Of a stretch of DNA of 27,088 bases, positions 1 to 8,900 are shown piece after piece. The position numbers were made by a program, and so were the translations under genes. The DNA is from a virus. Each line of letters opens with the position of its first letter. Positions within the stretch are counted from its first letter, which is position 1. A model generated the notes under the pieces. The model was not told where the DNA came from, made no database searches, and saw only the letters and a program-made list of their open reading frames with translations. The stretch covers positions 1-27,088 of IMG/VR virus record IMGVR_UViG_3300037558_000256. One strand, written 5' to 3'.

Positions 1-259
1 ACTTTATATTGTAGTGATCTTCATCGTAAAGAATACGGAAATTAGTTCCAATATCTTTCCTGTATCTTATTGTAAAAAGATGTGTTGTTTGTTCTTTGAC
101 TTGACCTTGCCTTAATGATTCATTGCCTCTTACTGGCTCTATAGCTGCCCACAGGTTGACTAAAGTTGTGTAGGCTTCTGTGATACCTCCACCTGCATCT
201 CTTGTATTTGTCGGCTTCTGTAGCTCTATCTGGTGTCTCATATGTCCGATATTAGGCAT
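1..259 (-). CDS. Phage head-tail adaptor (head closure) protein, 3' end cut off
   Basis: Translating the minus strand from the ATG at 259 gives an open frame of 86 codons that runs off the window edge. The protein begins MPNIGHMRHQIELQKP and continues with a DAGGG turn, a VNLWAAIEP segment and IRYRKDI. This pattern (MRHRIxxQ, then W..IxP, then IRYR) is typical of the HK97 gp7 / SPP1 gp16-like head-tail joining family, which caps the connector ring before the tail attaches. It starts three bases after the stop of the gp6-like connector gene, the usual neighbour of this family. No strong Shine-Dalgarno is seen, so coupling to the upstream gene is likely. The missing C-terminus lies outside the window. 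Confidence 0.75.
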   Translation of the reverse strand, partial: MPNIGHMRHQIELQKPTNTRDAGGGITEAYTTLVNLWAAIEPVRGNESLRQGQVKEQTTHLFTIRYRKDIGTNFRILYDEDHYNIK

Positions 260-262
260 GAT

Positions 263-925
263 CTACCCCACAGACATCAACATACTAGAACCTAAACCAC
301 CATGAATTCTATAAGGAGCGTAAAGCATTTTTATCATTGCAGGTATTTCTCTAGCTTGTAGATACTCTCCCATATCTCCTCTATGCTCGTACAAATGAGC
401 TATGTGTTGAAACAAACCTAATCTAATTGGTTCAGGAATTGCATAAGCAGTTGCATAGCCTGCCACATAAATAACCTCTATTGCGTTTGCTACTCTTAGT
501 GCTGTAGGAAATGTTTCTCCTGTTCTTAATACAATTCGTGCAGGTTCTCTGGCATTGTCAACGTAATACTTAGAAGCTGCCATAGTCGTAGCTACATCGC
601 TATCGTTGTACGTTTTGACTGAGGTTACACTTATGACTGGTGACTTAGGCAATACAACGTAGTTCTTATAGTAGTTAATATCAGGTGCGGTTCTCATGCC
701 TTCCCATAGAGGACTCTCTGTATCTAAAGCAGTGTCTATAAAAAGAGTGAAAGTCTGTTGCATCAAGGCTCTACCCAGATGCTCTTCTGCAAACTGTCTA
801 ACTGCAGTTATCATAGGTTGTACTACTCTTTCATCACTAGCATCTTCAAGTCTCAGATACTCCTTGACCTCTTGTAGAGACAGAGGTTCTGCTGTCGGTT
901 CTGTGGTTACTTTTATTCCTGCCAT
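263..925 (-). CDS. Head-tail connector protein (HK97 gp6-like)
   Basis: This 220-residue protein begins MAGIKVTTEPTAEPLSLQEV, followed by KEYLRLEDASDERVVQPMI and AVRQFAEEHLGRAL. The 'T-x-P-x-x-EPLSLxEVKxYLRL' start and helical 'A..FxExxxGRAL' segment are the signature of phage gp6-like connectors, which form a ring under the portal. The C-terminal half carries VIYVAGY and IPEPIRLGLFQHIAHLYEHRGD, also typical. I chose the start at 925 over an upstream in-frame codon at 979 because its ATG overlaps the stop of the preceding 63-residue gene (TAATG) and the family begins here. The head-tail adaptor gene follows immediately. Its position downstream of the fibre genes, rather than next to the capsid gene, is unusual. 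Confidence 0.85.
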   Translation of the reverse strand: MAGIKVTTEPTAEPLSLQEVKEYLRLEDASDERVVQPMITAVRQFAEEHLGRALMQQTFTLFIDTALDTESPLWEGMRTAPDINYYKNYVVLPKSPVISVTSVKTYNDSDVATTMAASKYYVDNAREPARIVLRTGETFPTALRVANAIEVIYVAGYATAYAIPEPIRLGLFQHIAHLYEHRGDMGEYLQAREIPAMIKMLYAPYRIHGGLGSSMLMSVG

Positions 926-1116
926 TACACTAATGCTCCAAATATGCCTGACGTTATAGCTACCCCGTACAGACCCCATATAAGGTACTCCATACGAATA
1001 AAACGAGCCGACCCTGACTCTAACCTCTTCTCAAGGTTCTCGTACCTTATGGCGCAAATCTGTTCGTGCAGTTCTAAAGCACTAACATCACTGCTTGGTT
1101 TCTTCTCCTGATTCAT
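925..1116 (-). CDS. Small protein with one C-terminal membrane helix
   Basis: This 63-residue protein has a charged N-terminal half with a probable amphipathic or coiled segment (LEKRLESGSARFIRMEYLI) followed by one hydrophobic stretch, IWGLYGVAITSGIFGALV, running to the C-terminus. The layout resembles XhlA-type haemolysin/holin-like accessory proteins, but it is too short and generic to assign. Its start lies inside the end of the upstream gene (29-bp overlap), with GAGG six bases before the ATG. Its stop overlaps the connector start. A role in lysis or in a virion or membrane interaction is inference only. Confidence 0.6.
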   Translation of the reverse strand: MNQEKKPSSDVSALELHEQICAIRYENLEKRLESGSARFIRMEYLIWGLYGVAITSGIFGALV

Positions 1117-1432
1117 CTACAACCTCAACTCCTTCCTTATCTTCAATAACAGTTTCAGCTTCTGCCACCTCGTCAGGTTTGTTTATTTCGTTTTCTATCA
1201 GCCAGTTACTGCGCTTTGCCACTCCATCCATCAGGTCTCCGAGCTTGACAGTGTTTCTTCTGATTATCTTTCTTATCTGCGCTTCATCATCCCTGTCTTG
1301 TAACAGGTCTAGATATATAGCCTGTCCGTCTGCAGAGAACGTATTCGCATCCACTTCTATCTTTTCACCATCCTTCTCGTAAGCAAATTTAGGTGTAGGG
1401 TTTTCGTTTGAATTATCTTTGGCATCTACCAT
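1088..1432 (-). CDS. Hypothetical acidic phage protein
   Basis: This 114-residue protein has AGGAG six bases before the ATG. It starts with a short lysine/asparagine-rich segment, then KFAYEKDGEKIEVDANTFSA, which reads like a strand-turn-strand. A helical part rich in Asp, Glu, Arg and Lys follows (IYLDLLQDRDDEAQIRKIIR), and the C-terminal tail is strongly acidic (many E, D and V residues after about residue 88). I do not recognise a characterised family. It lies between the third fibre gene and the membrane protein and is probably co-transcribed with both. It could be a small structural or chaperone protein, but nothing in the sequence decides this. Confidence 0.6.
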   Translation of the reverse strand: MVDAKDNSNENPTPKFAYEKDGEKIEVDANTFSADGQAIYLDLLQDRDDEAQIRKIIRRNTVKLGDLMDGVAKRSNWLIENEINKPDEVAEAETVIEDKEGVEVVDESGEETKQ

Positions 1433-1466
1433 GTCTTTCTCCTAAGTTAAAAATATAATCATAGCA

Positions 1467-3110
1467 TTAAGACTCTAAAGCCTCAATTCTAGTCTTAAGA
1501 TCGTTTATAGATGTAGTTTGTGCTTCTATTATTGTTTGTTGTTCTTGGATGCATTTCATTAGTGCATATTGCAAGTCAGTCTGGTAGATAGACAGGCGCA
1601 TCTTTGGTACATCTTTTGTTCCCCAATTACTTTCTACCACCAACTCTGGGGCAGTCGCTTGTACATCTTGAGCAACAACACCCAATGACGGACTGTCATC
1701 ATCTTCCATATTTTGGTCAATGTAGTTGAAGGTCTGCACAGGAATTCCGCAGATTATGTCTAGGTAAGATTTTGCAGGGTTAAAGTTGGTCTTCTCACGT
1801 CTATCAGACAAATTACTATTATTTGCTTGATAGTTTTGCACACCACCATTTGATAACCACCCACCACGATAAGCACTTGAATCAGCAGTAGTAAAAAATG
1901 TTGACGTTCCATCATTAGGATTTTGGTGAGAAAATTTGAATGCTGTTCCACTTGGAGCAGTAGTACTACTGTTAATTATTTCTAATATACCCCCATTTGC
2001 TGTTGACTTTGAAATTGTATGCGCTGAACCGCTAGTAGCCCCCACCAACAAGTTTCCAGAAGAATCAATACGCATTCTTTCTGTATCATTCTGTAAGAGA
2101 ACTACATTTGCATTTGAAGTAGTACCAAATACTGCATTGTTAGCCCATGCCGAATTTCCTACAGAGCCACCACCTGTACCTACTACAACAGTAGCAGCAG
2201 TGCTATTTGCATTTTCAATGTATAGTGTTGAATATAAACTTGCTCCATCTTCTTGAAATCTTGCTATTGGATAACCAGAAGTAGCCACAACATGTAATGG
2301 CTTTGTAGGACTCGTAGTTCCTATGCCAACTTTATCATTAAACAAAGCACTACCTTTATCAGACATATCAAGGGTAAGAGCATTTATAAATGAACCACCA
2401 TCATTACCTCTAAAAATAATGTCTTTATCTTGTGCAATGCTTATGATTTGCAAATCAGTAGAGCTGTTTTTTAATTGAGCAAACTCAGTACCATCATCTT
2501 TTAATTGTATAAGACCACCATCAGCATCTAGTACGATTTGACTTGCTGCATCTAAAGTCATAGAACCACTAGATAAAGCTAAAGTAGTGCCATCAAGTGT
2601 AAAGTTGTCTACTACTACACCTGCATTAGCTGTAAGTACACCTGCTACCGCTAACGTACTGTCCAACGTAGTAGCACCTGTCACATCAAACGTACCTGCT
2701 ATGTCTATGTTGGTGTCTATCTTGGCACTGGTGACTGCGTTGTCTGCGATCTTACCTGTGGATATGTTGCCATCGGTTATCTTGGCTGTGGTGACTTGTG
2801 CATCTGCAATATGTACTGTGTCTATAGAGCCATCAACGTACTGGTCTGAATCTACAGAGTTGGCTGCCATCTTACCTACTGTGATCTGTGCATCAGCTAT
2901 GTGGGCTGTGTCTATAGAACCATCTGTGTAGTGTTCTGAGTCTATAGCGTTATCGGCAATCTTAGCACCTGTGACAGCATCAGCGTTTATGGCTGCAGTT
3001 ACTACAGCGTTGTCTGCCAGTTCTGCAGCAACGATAGTTCCGTCTGCTAACTTGGCTGCGGTTATAGAGCCATCTTCTATCTGTTCACTTTGTACTGTCG
3101 TGTTACCCAT
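1467..3110 (-). CDS. Tail-fibre-like protein 3 with Peptidase_S74 chaperone
   Basis: This 547-residue fibre-like protein has three parts. Residues 1 to about 145 are short degenerate repeats of the type IADNAV / DGSIDTAHIADAQ, including a 30-residue period (90 bp) seen as near-repeats at 2821 and 2911. The middle part has beta-rich fibre modules, including LTLDMSDKGSALFNDKVGIG, VGIGTTSP and ERMRIDSSG. The C-terminus is a Peptidase_S74 intramolecular chaperone starting at NLSDRREKTNF (candidate cleavage Ser435), with GVVAQDVQATAPELV and a terminal leucine-rich coiled coil. In characterised S74 proteins the chaperone trimerises the fibre and then cuts itself off; cleavage here is inference. The start overlaps the stop of fibre 2 (TAATG), with GAGG upstream. 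It may bind host receptors. Confidence 0.85.
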   Translation of the reverse strand: MGNTTVQSEQIEDGSITAAKLADGTIVAAELADNAVVTAAINADAVTGAKIADNAIDSEHYTDGSIDTAHIADAQITVGKMAANSVDSDQYVDGSIDTVHIADAQVTTAKITDGNISTGKIADNAVTSAKIDTNIDIAGTFDVTGATTLDSTLAVAGVLTANAGVVVDNFTLDGTTLALSSGSMTLDAASQIVLDADGGLIQLKDDGTEFAQLKNSSTDLQIISIAQDKDIIFRGNDGGSFINALTLDMSDKGSALFNDKVGIGTTSPTKPLHVVATSGYPIARFQEDGASLYSTLYIENANSTAATVVVGTGGGSVGNSAWANNAVFGTTSNANVVLLQNDTERMRIDSSGNLLVGATSGSAHTISKSTANGGILEIINSSTTAPSGTAFKFSHQNPNDGTSTFFTTADSSAYRGGWLSNGGVQNYQANNSNLSDRREKTNFNPAKSYLDIICGIPVQTFNYIDQNMEDDDSPSLGVVAQDVQATAPELVVESNWGTKDVPKMRLSIYQTDLQYALMKCIQEQQTIIEAQTTSINDLKTRIEALES

Positions 3111-5963
3111 TACGCATCCTCTAGTGTTTTAATTCTTGCTTCTGCAGTTTCTAGTTTTGTTGTTAGTTCTTGGATTGCTTTAACTAATATAGGAACAAAT
3201 ATTGAGTATTTAACAGACTTTGTTGTTGTTTCTAACTCGTTGTTATCAGAATCTATATCAATGGTTTCTTCTACCATGCTAGGAAATATGGTTTCTAATT
3301 CTTGTGCTACAACACCTATTTGTTTTAAATCGCTGCCTATAAAATTAAAATTTCGTACTTTAACTTTTTTTAAATCAGATAGTTTGTCTGTGGCATCTAC
3401 TATGTTTTCTTTTAATTTAGAGTCTGAAATTTGCCCATAAGAGTTATTTGCATTTTGCAGATTACCATTGCTACGAATGACTGCTCTAGTTGTTGAGCTA
3501 TCGCTACAAGCTAAAAAGTAACGTGTTCCATCGTTAGGACTATTTGTCAGTGATACTGATATCCCGTATTCGGTAGCAGCAGCAGATGTTGACGTAATGT
3601 TTACAGCTGCATGATTTGCAAGATCATTTAAAACTTGTAATCTATCGCCTGCACTTGTAGTTCCTATGCCTACGTTTCCAGATGAGTTTACAACCATTCT
3701 AGTAGCATTTGCAGTGACATCATAAACAGTAAACGAATCTGATATTCCGCCATGTACACCTATTCTCCATGCACGTGCATCATTTTCAAAAGCCATTTGT
3801 ACCGCAGCATTTGATGAACCATCATATAAATCTAGTTTTGTTGCGGGAGTCGTAGTCCCTATGCCTATAGTTCCGTCTGATTTAATAAAGAGTCTTGTAG
3901 CAGATGCAGCAGCATCATAAATGTAAAAATTTTGTTGTGAGTTAGCAAGATGAAACTCACCATCTGTAACATCACTATCTTTTAAAGATAATAATGGTTG
4001 TGTGCCTGAAATCTGCACTACTGGTGAAGCACTACCCCAATCTGTAGGACTTGGACTCGTAGTTCCTATGCCTACGTTTCCACCATTAAAATAAGAATTT
4101 CCTGCGGTATGTATTAAAACATCTGCATTTCCAGAAGTATCACAAACTATCCAACGACCATTACCAGATGAATCTTGCTCCATAGAAGCCATCTTTGTTC
4201 CTGCCGAATCTTCTATTTTAAATATATTATCATTAGTAGCTGCTGCTCCTTTTACAACAAGTCTATAGTCAGGACTCGTAGTTCCTATGCCAAGCTGACC
4301 AGTATCGTCAAGAACCATTTTTACTTGTAAGGCTCCACCATTTGCTCTTGTTTTAAACTCTAATGTTCCTGCGTAGTCAGCATCAGTAGAATTAGCTTTA
4401 GCACCCTGTATTGCCGCCCATTCTGTATGGTCTCCGTTACTTCTATATTCAGCACCAAAAGTAATTTGTCCACCTACTCCTGCCGCATAACCAGTAGTGC
4501 TATCATCTAAAAATAGATTCCCTCTATAATCACTAGAAACAGCACTTGAAATATGTAAGGCATCAAGAGGACTCGTAGTTCCTATGCCTAAGTTTGCACC
4601 TAATATATTTATATCACCTGCACCATCAAACTCAATTCTTTCAGCATCATCTGCTATACCTATAGACGTATCATCACCCATGACTATATTGCCTGTCATA
4701 GTGCCACCTGCTAATGGTAGCTTGGCTGCTATAGAGTTAGTAACTGTTGTAGAGAAGTTAGCATCATCTCCCATTGCTGCTGCCAGTTCATTAAGCGTGT
4801 TTAAGGCATCAGGTGCGGAATCGGCTAAGTTGGCTACCGCAGTAGAAACAAATGCAGTAGTGGCGATTCTAGTAGTGTTATTGCCTGCGCTCTGCGTAGT
4901 AGTGGTAGGGTTGCCTGCTAAAGCTACATCGTCAGCTACTTTATCTCCTGTTACAGCGTTGTCTGCCACCTTTGCTGTAGTGACATTAGCATCTGTAATA
5001 TTAGCTGTTAGAACTGCGTTATCTGCCAGTACTCTTGATGTTATTTTAGTGTTTGCCATGTTATCCCTCTAGAGTTTCTATTCTAGCTTTTAAATCTTCT
5101 ATAATTGTTTGTTGTTCTTGGATTGCTTTTGTAAGAACTGGTATCAAAAACTTTTCTCTAACAGCTAAAGGATCATCAACTGTTACATCTCCTGCTTTTA
5201 TTGTTTGTCCTGCAGCAAAATCTTCTACTGCATCAGGAAAAACAGTTTGTACTTCTTGTGCAATAAAACCATATAAAGTTTTATCATTTTCTGACTTAGA
5301 AAAATCTTTTATCCAATTAAACTTTACAGGGTTTAAAGCTTTAACTATTGCCAAAGAATCCGATAATGTAGATATATTTTGTTTTACTCTACGATCTGAA
5401 GCGTTATAAATATTTGTACCACCAGGCGCTCCAACTGACCCATTTGCTCCTAAAGTCATAATCGTTGAACCAATTCCTTTACCACCAAGCAACATCTCGT
5501 TTGCGTTATGGTCATAAGCCACGAAACCTGCATATATTTCAGAGCCACTTGTTCCATCTGCAAAATGTATTCTGCCTAATGAGGCATTACCTGAATAAAT
5601 AGTTATCCCATCGTCACCTACACCATCACCTGCAACTAAACTACTTGCTCCTCCAAACATTGATGATGCTACTGTGTTTCCTATGGCTACACGACCAGAA
5701 GAATCAATACGCATTCTTTCTGAACCTGCTGTAGAAATATACATATAATCAGACGCATGAGCGTATCCAAAAATTCCTCTTGCTCTTGCGCTTGCATCAG
5801 AGAATAAAATCAATCCTTGATTAGCGTCTGGGCATCTAATATCTAAAGCTACTGAATCATTGTTTTCTATTGCTAATACATCACCACCATCAACAGACCA
5901 TGCTCTACCACTTGCAGCTTTATATATATGAGCTTTATTAGTAGGACTCGTAGTTCCTATGCC
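2308..5963 (-). repeat. Dispersed 20-bp repeat shared by the three fibre genes
   Basis: The plus-strand 20-mer GGACTCGTAGTTCCTATGCC occurs exactly five times: 2308-2327, 4053-4072, 4272-4291, 4569-4588 and 5944-5963. Near copies lie at 3651-3670 and 3846-3865. Each encodes GIGTTSP or a variant on the minus strand. Identity at synonymous positions goes beyond what the peptide requires. Confidence 0.85.
3110..5059 (-). CDS. Tail-fibre-like protein 2 with Peptidase_S74 chaperone
   Basis: This 649-residue fibre protein begins MANTKITSRVLADNAVLTAN, with the same ADNAV-type repeats as fibre 3. It then has TTTTQSAGNNTTRIATTAFV and a LNTLNELAAAMGDDANF module, common at the base of long phage fibres. 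The centre has five spaced IGTT-type turns, each followed by a beta segment. The C-terminal chaperone begins at QISDSKLKENI (Ser545), with VKVRNFNFIGSDLKQIGVVA and QELETIFPSMVEE, and ends in a coiled coil (IQELTTKLETAEARIKTLE). The ATG lies two bases after the stop of the giant fibre gene, with AGAGGG as a Shine-Dalgarno. It is likely a homotrimer in the virion. Receptor identity cannot be read from the sequence. Confidence 0.87.
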   Translation of the reverse strand: MANTKITSRVLADNAVLTANITDANVTTAKVADNAVTGDKVADDVALAGNPTTTTQSAGNNTTRIATTAFVSTAVANLADSAPDALNTLNELAAAMGDDANFSTTVTNSIAAKLPLAGGTMTGNIVMGDDTSIGIADDAERIEFDGAGDINILGANLGIGTTSPLDALHISSAVSSDYRGNLFLDDSTTGYAAGVGGQITFGAEYRSNGDHTEWAAIQGAKANSTDADYAGTLEFKTRANGGALQVKMVLDDTGQLGIGTTSPDYRLVVKGAAATNDNIFKIEDSAGTKMASMEQDSSGNGRWIVCDTSGNADVLIHTAGNSYFNGGNVGIGTTSPSPTDWGSASPVVQISGTQPLLSLKDSDVTDGEFHLANSQQNFYIYDAAASATRLFIKSDGTIGIGTTTPATKLDLYDGSSNAAVQMAFENDARAWRIGVHGGISDSFTVYDVTANATRMVVNSSGNVGIGTTSAGDRLQVLNDLANHAAVNITSTSAAATEYGISVSLTNSPNDGTRYFLACSDSSTTRAVIRSNGNLQNANNSYGQISDSKLKENIVDATDKLSDLKKVKVRNFNFIGSDLKQIGVVAQELETIFPSMVEETIDIDSDNNELETTTKSVKYSIFVPILVKAIQELTTKLETAEARIKTLEDA

Positions 5964-8900
5964 TAACTTATTATTTATATAAACAGCACCACTAACTGTT
6001 TCTAATTGTTCTGCTCCATCATAAAACAGTTTTATTGCACCACTTTGTGCAACTATTTGATTTTTGTTATTTGCTGCATTGTTTAAGACAAAAAGGTCTG
6101 TTCTTGGTCTTAAAGCAGTTGCATTAATAATTAAATCTCCTGTCCCTGCATCATCAATATAGCTATTAGAACCATCGTGATAAATCTGTAAATCATCACC
6201 TCCACCCAAAACTAGCTTGTTGTTATCTCCAAAATAAACATGGTCGTTAAAAGTTCCACCTGCATTGAATATTGCTCTACCTGCTGCTGACATATCAAGA
6301 GTAAGGGCTGTGACAGTAGAGCCATTATCATTTCCTTTGAACTGTATATCTACATCTTGTACAGCAGAATAAATTTGAAAATTTGTACTGTTATTTGTAA
6401 ATCTTCCTATTTCTGTTCCTGCATCTCTAAAAGAAATATCTCCACCATTAGCATCAAGGATGATATCTCCTTCAACATCTAATGTTAGGTCTCCACCATC
6501 AGATATTGTAGAGCCATTAATAGTTATATCGTCTACTGTAAGGGCAGTAAGCGTGCCTAGACTTGTAATATTTGTTTGTGCTGCTGTAGCAAGTGTTCCT
6601 GTTATGTTGCCTGATACATCTAAAGCACCATTAACATCTACTGTCGTGGCATTGATCTCTATCTCTGTATCGGCTACTAAGTCAAGAACTCCGTCTGCTG
6701 ATTGGTGTATGTAAGTGCCTGAATCGCCAAACTGTAATTGTCTTGAACTGTTTAAAAGAATACCTGTATCGGCAACGTGGGTAAGCGTTACATCTCCATC
6801 TTCCCCTAAGTGTACAACTGCTGCATCACTATCTAAGAAAAGATCGTCTTGTCCTGTTATGTCTCCTGTGACTTCTACGTTAGCTGCAAAGGTAGCGTTC
6901 TCACTACTGTCAAAGGTCATGACAACTGCATCTGCTGCCGATGTAATACCTACCGCAGTTTCCATCAAGTCTTTTACATCAGCTTTCTTGAGTGCGTTAT
7001 CAGTAGCATCAAAAATCATTACATGATCACCTGATACTGGTGTCACTTCTGTAAGGTTTGATATACCGCTTGCAGGGAAAGTGTTGATATTCGTTTGTGT
7101 GAATGTCATTACTTCAATAGCTGCACTATTGGCAGGTGCTGCATCAAAGGTTAGGGTAGTTCCTGATATAGCGTAGGTTGCCTTGTTCTGATAAACACCA
7201 TCTATATAAACCTGTGTATTGTTCTCGCTATCCGCAGATACCCCTAGAGTATAGGCTGTTGTGCTTCCGTTTCCTGTGTAGCTGTTTTGATGTACTCCTG
7301 TTCCTGCTACTGCTGCACTTACATGGTAGACAACTATCTTTCTTCCGTTAGGTGGTGCTGCATCTAAGGTAAGAGTAGTGCCATTAAGAACAAAATCATT
7401 AGGGTTCATGAAGACACCCTCTACAAAGACTAGGACGTTATCTTCTGAGTCAGGTGCTTTGCTTAAAGTAAATGCTGTGGTTGAACCATTGGCTGTATAA
7501 GTATTAACAGCAAAGGTAGATGTGCCACCTCCACCAATCTCGCCCCACGCATCTGTATATCCCTCAAACTTGCTAAGAGTTGTGTTGTATCTGAATAATC
7601 CTGCTGCCCCTGTCGGTCTTTGTCCAGTCGTACCTTTAGCAACTAAGATCGCATCTGTAACACTTCCTACGTCTAATCCTACGCTTGGAGAAGCCTGTTT
7701 GATACCTACCCTGTTATTGCTAGTGTCTACCTTAAATACGTTGGTATCTACCGCTAGATCGCCTGTAATGGCTAGTGAGGTTAGTGTACCTACGCTTGTT
7801 ACGTTTGCCTGTGCTGCAGTTGCCAAAGTTCCTGCTAACCCTGTTGCTGTTAGCAATCCAGTAGAAGGATTGTAGGTAAATCCTGTGTCAGTCTCTAAGC
7901 CTTGTGTTCCTGAAGCACCATCTACGAATACAGGGAATATGGTTTCGTCTGCGCTGTTGTTTGCAGTTATGGTGACAGTAGTTGCTAATGCTGCAGTACC
8001 AGTTGTGTCTTGATTTAATGTGCCAACTGTAAAGTCTAATGTGTTATCAGAATCGTCATAAGCTACAGTTATACCGCTTTCTGTGTTGGAACTTACCATT
8101 GCTCCAACTGTGTCAGATATAACTTCTGCTAATGTTACACCGCCTACTGTTATGGCATCTGCTTCTAGTGTTCCATCTATGTCTGCATCACCGCTTATGT
8201 CTAAGGTAGCACCATCAAGTTCACCGCTTATGGTGAGATTGCGTATGCCTGTGTAATCTTTATTGGAATCCAATATAACCGCTTTAGAGGCTATTGCAGT
8301 ACCGACTGCTGTACTACCTAAGTCAAGAGCGTTTAACTCTCCTACAACTGCTGTGATTCCGTCCAGTGCGTTTATTTCTGCTGCAGTAGCTGTGACTCCA
8401 TCAAGAATATTGAGTTCGGCTGCTGTAGATGTAATAGCAGTAGAGCCTAAAGTAATTTCAGAAGTGGTTAAAGCTGCTATAACTAGATTAGCTGCAGCGT
8501 AGCCAGTAGCACCTGTATTTACAGTTGTGCTAGGTACAGTCTGTGTGTCTACAAATAATCTAAATGTATTGTCGGTAGAAGCATCGTAAAAGATACCTGC
8601 GTATTTTGTTGTGGTTGACTCAACATATTTACCATAGAAACCAAAGTCAACTGAGTTGCCTGAGTTTGCATTGGAAAGACCTGTAAAGTTGTTGTCTGTT
8701 ACAACCGAACCTGTTTGTGTTGTTGTCCCTGATACAACAAGGTTTCCGCTTACTGTTAGATTGTTGCTTACTGTTACATCATTAGGTAGTCCAATAGTTA
8801 CTGTGTCCGTAGCACTTACTGCAACATCAACCTCATTGCTTGTACCTGCAACTGTGAGCGTATCACCGCCTGCTACTGTTTGTGTGTTAGAGCCATCAGA

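Noticed and set aside
4584-5072. Plus-strand open frame of 162 codons over fibre 2
   Set aside because: Antisense to a well-supported fibre gene with clear family motifs. No ribosome site, and its composition mirrors the fibre codons.
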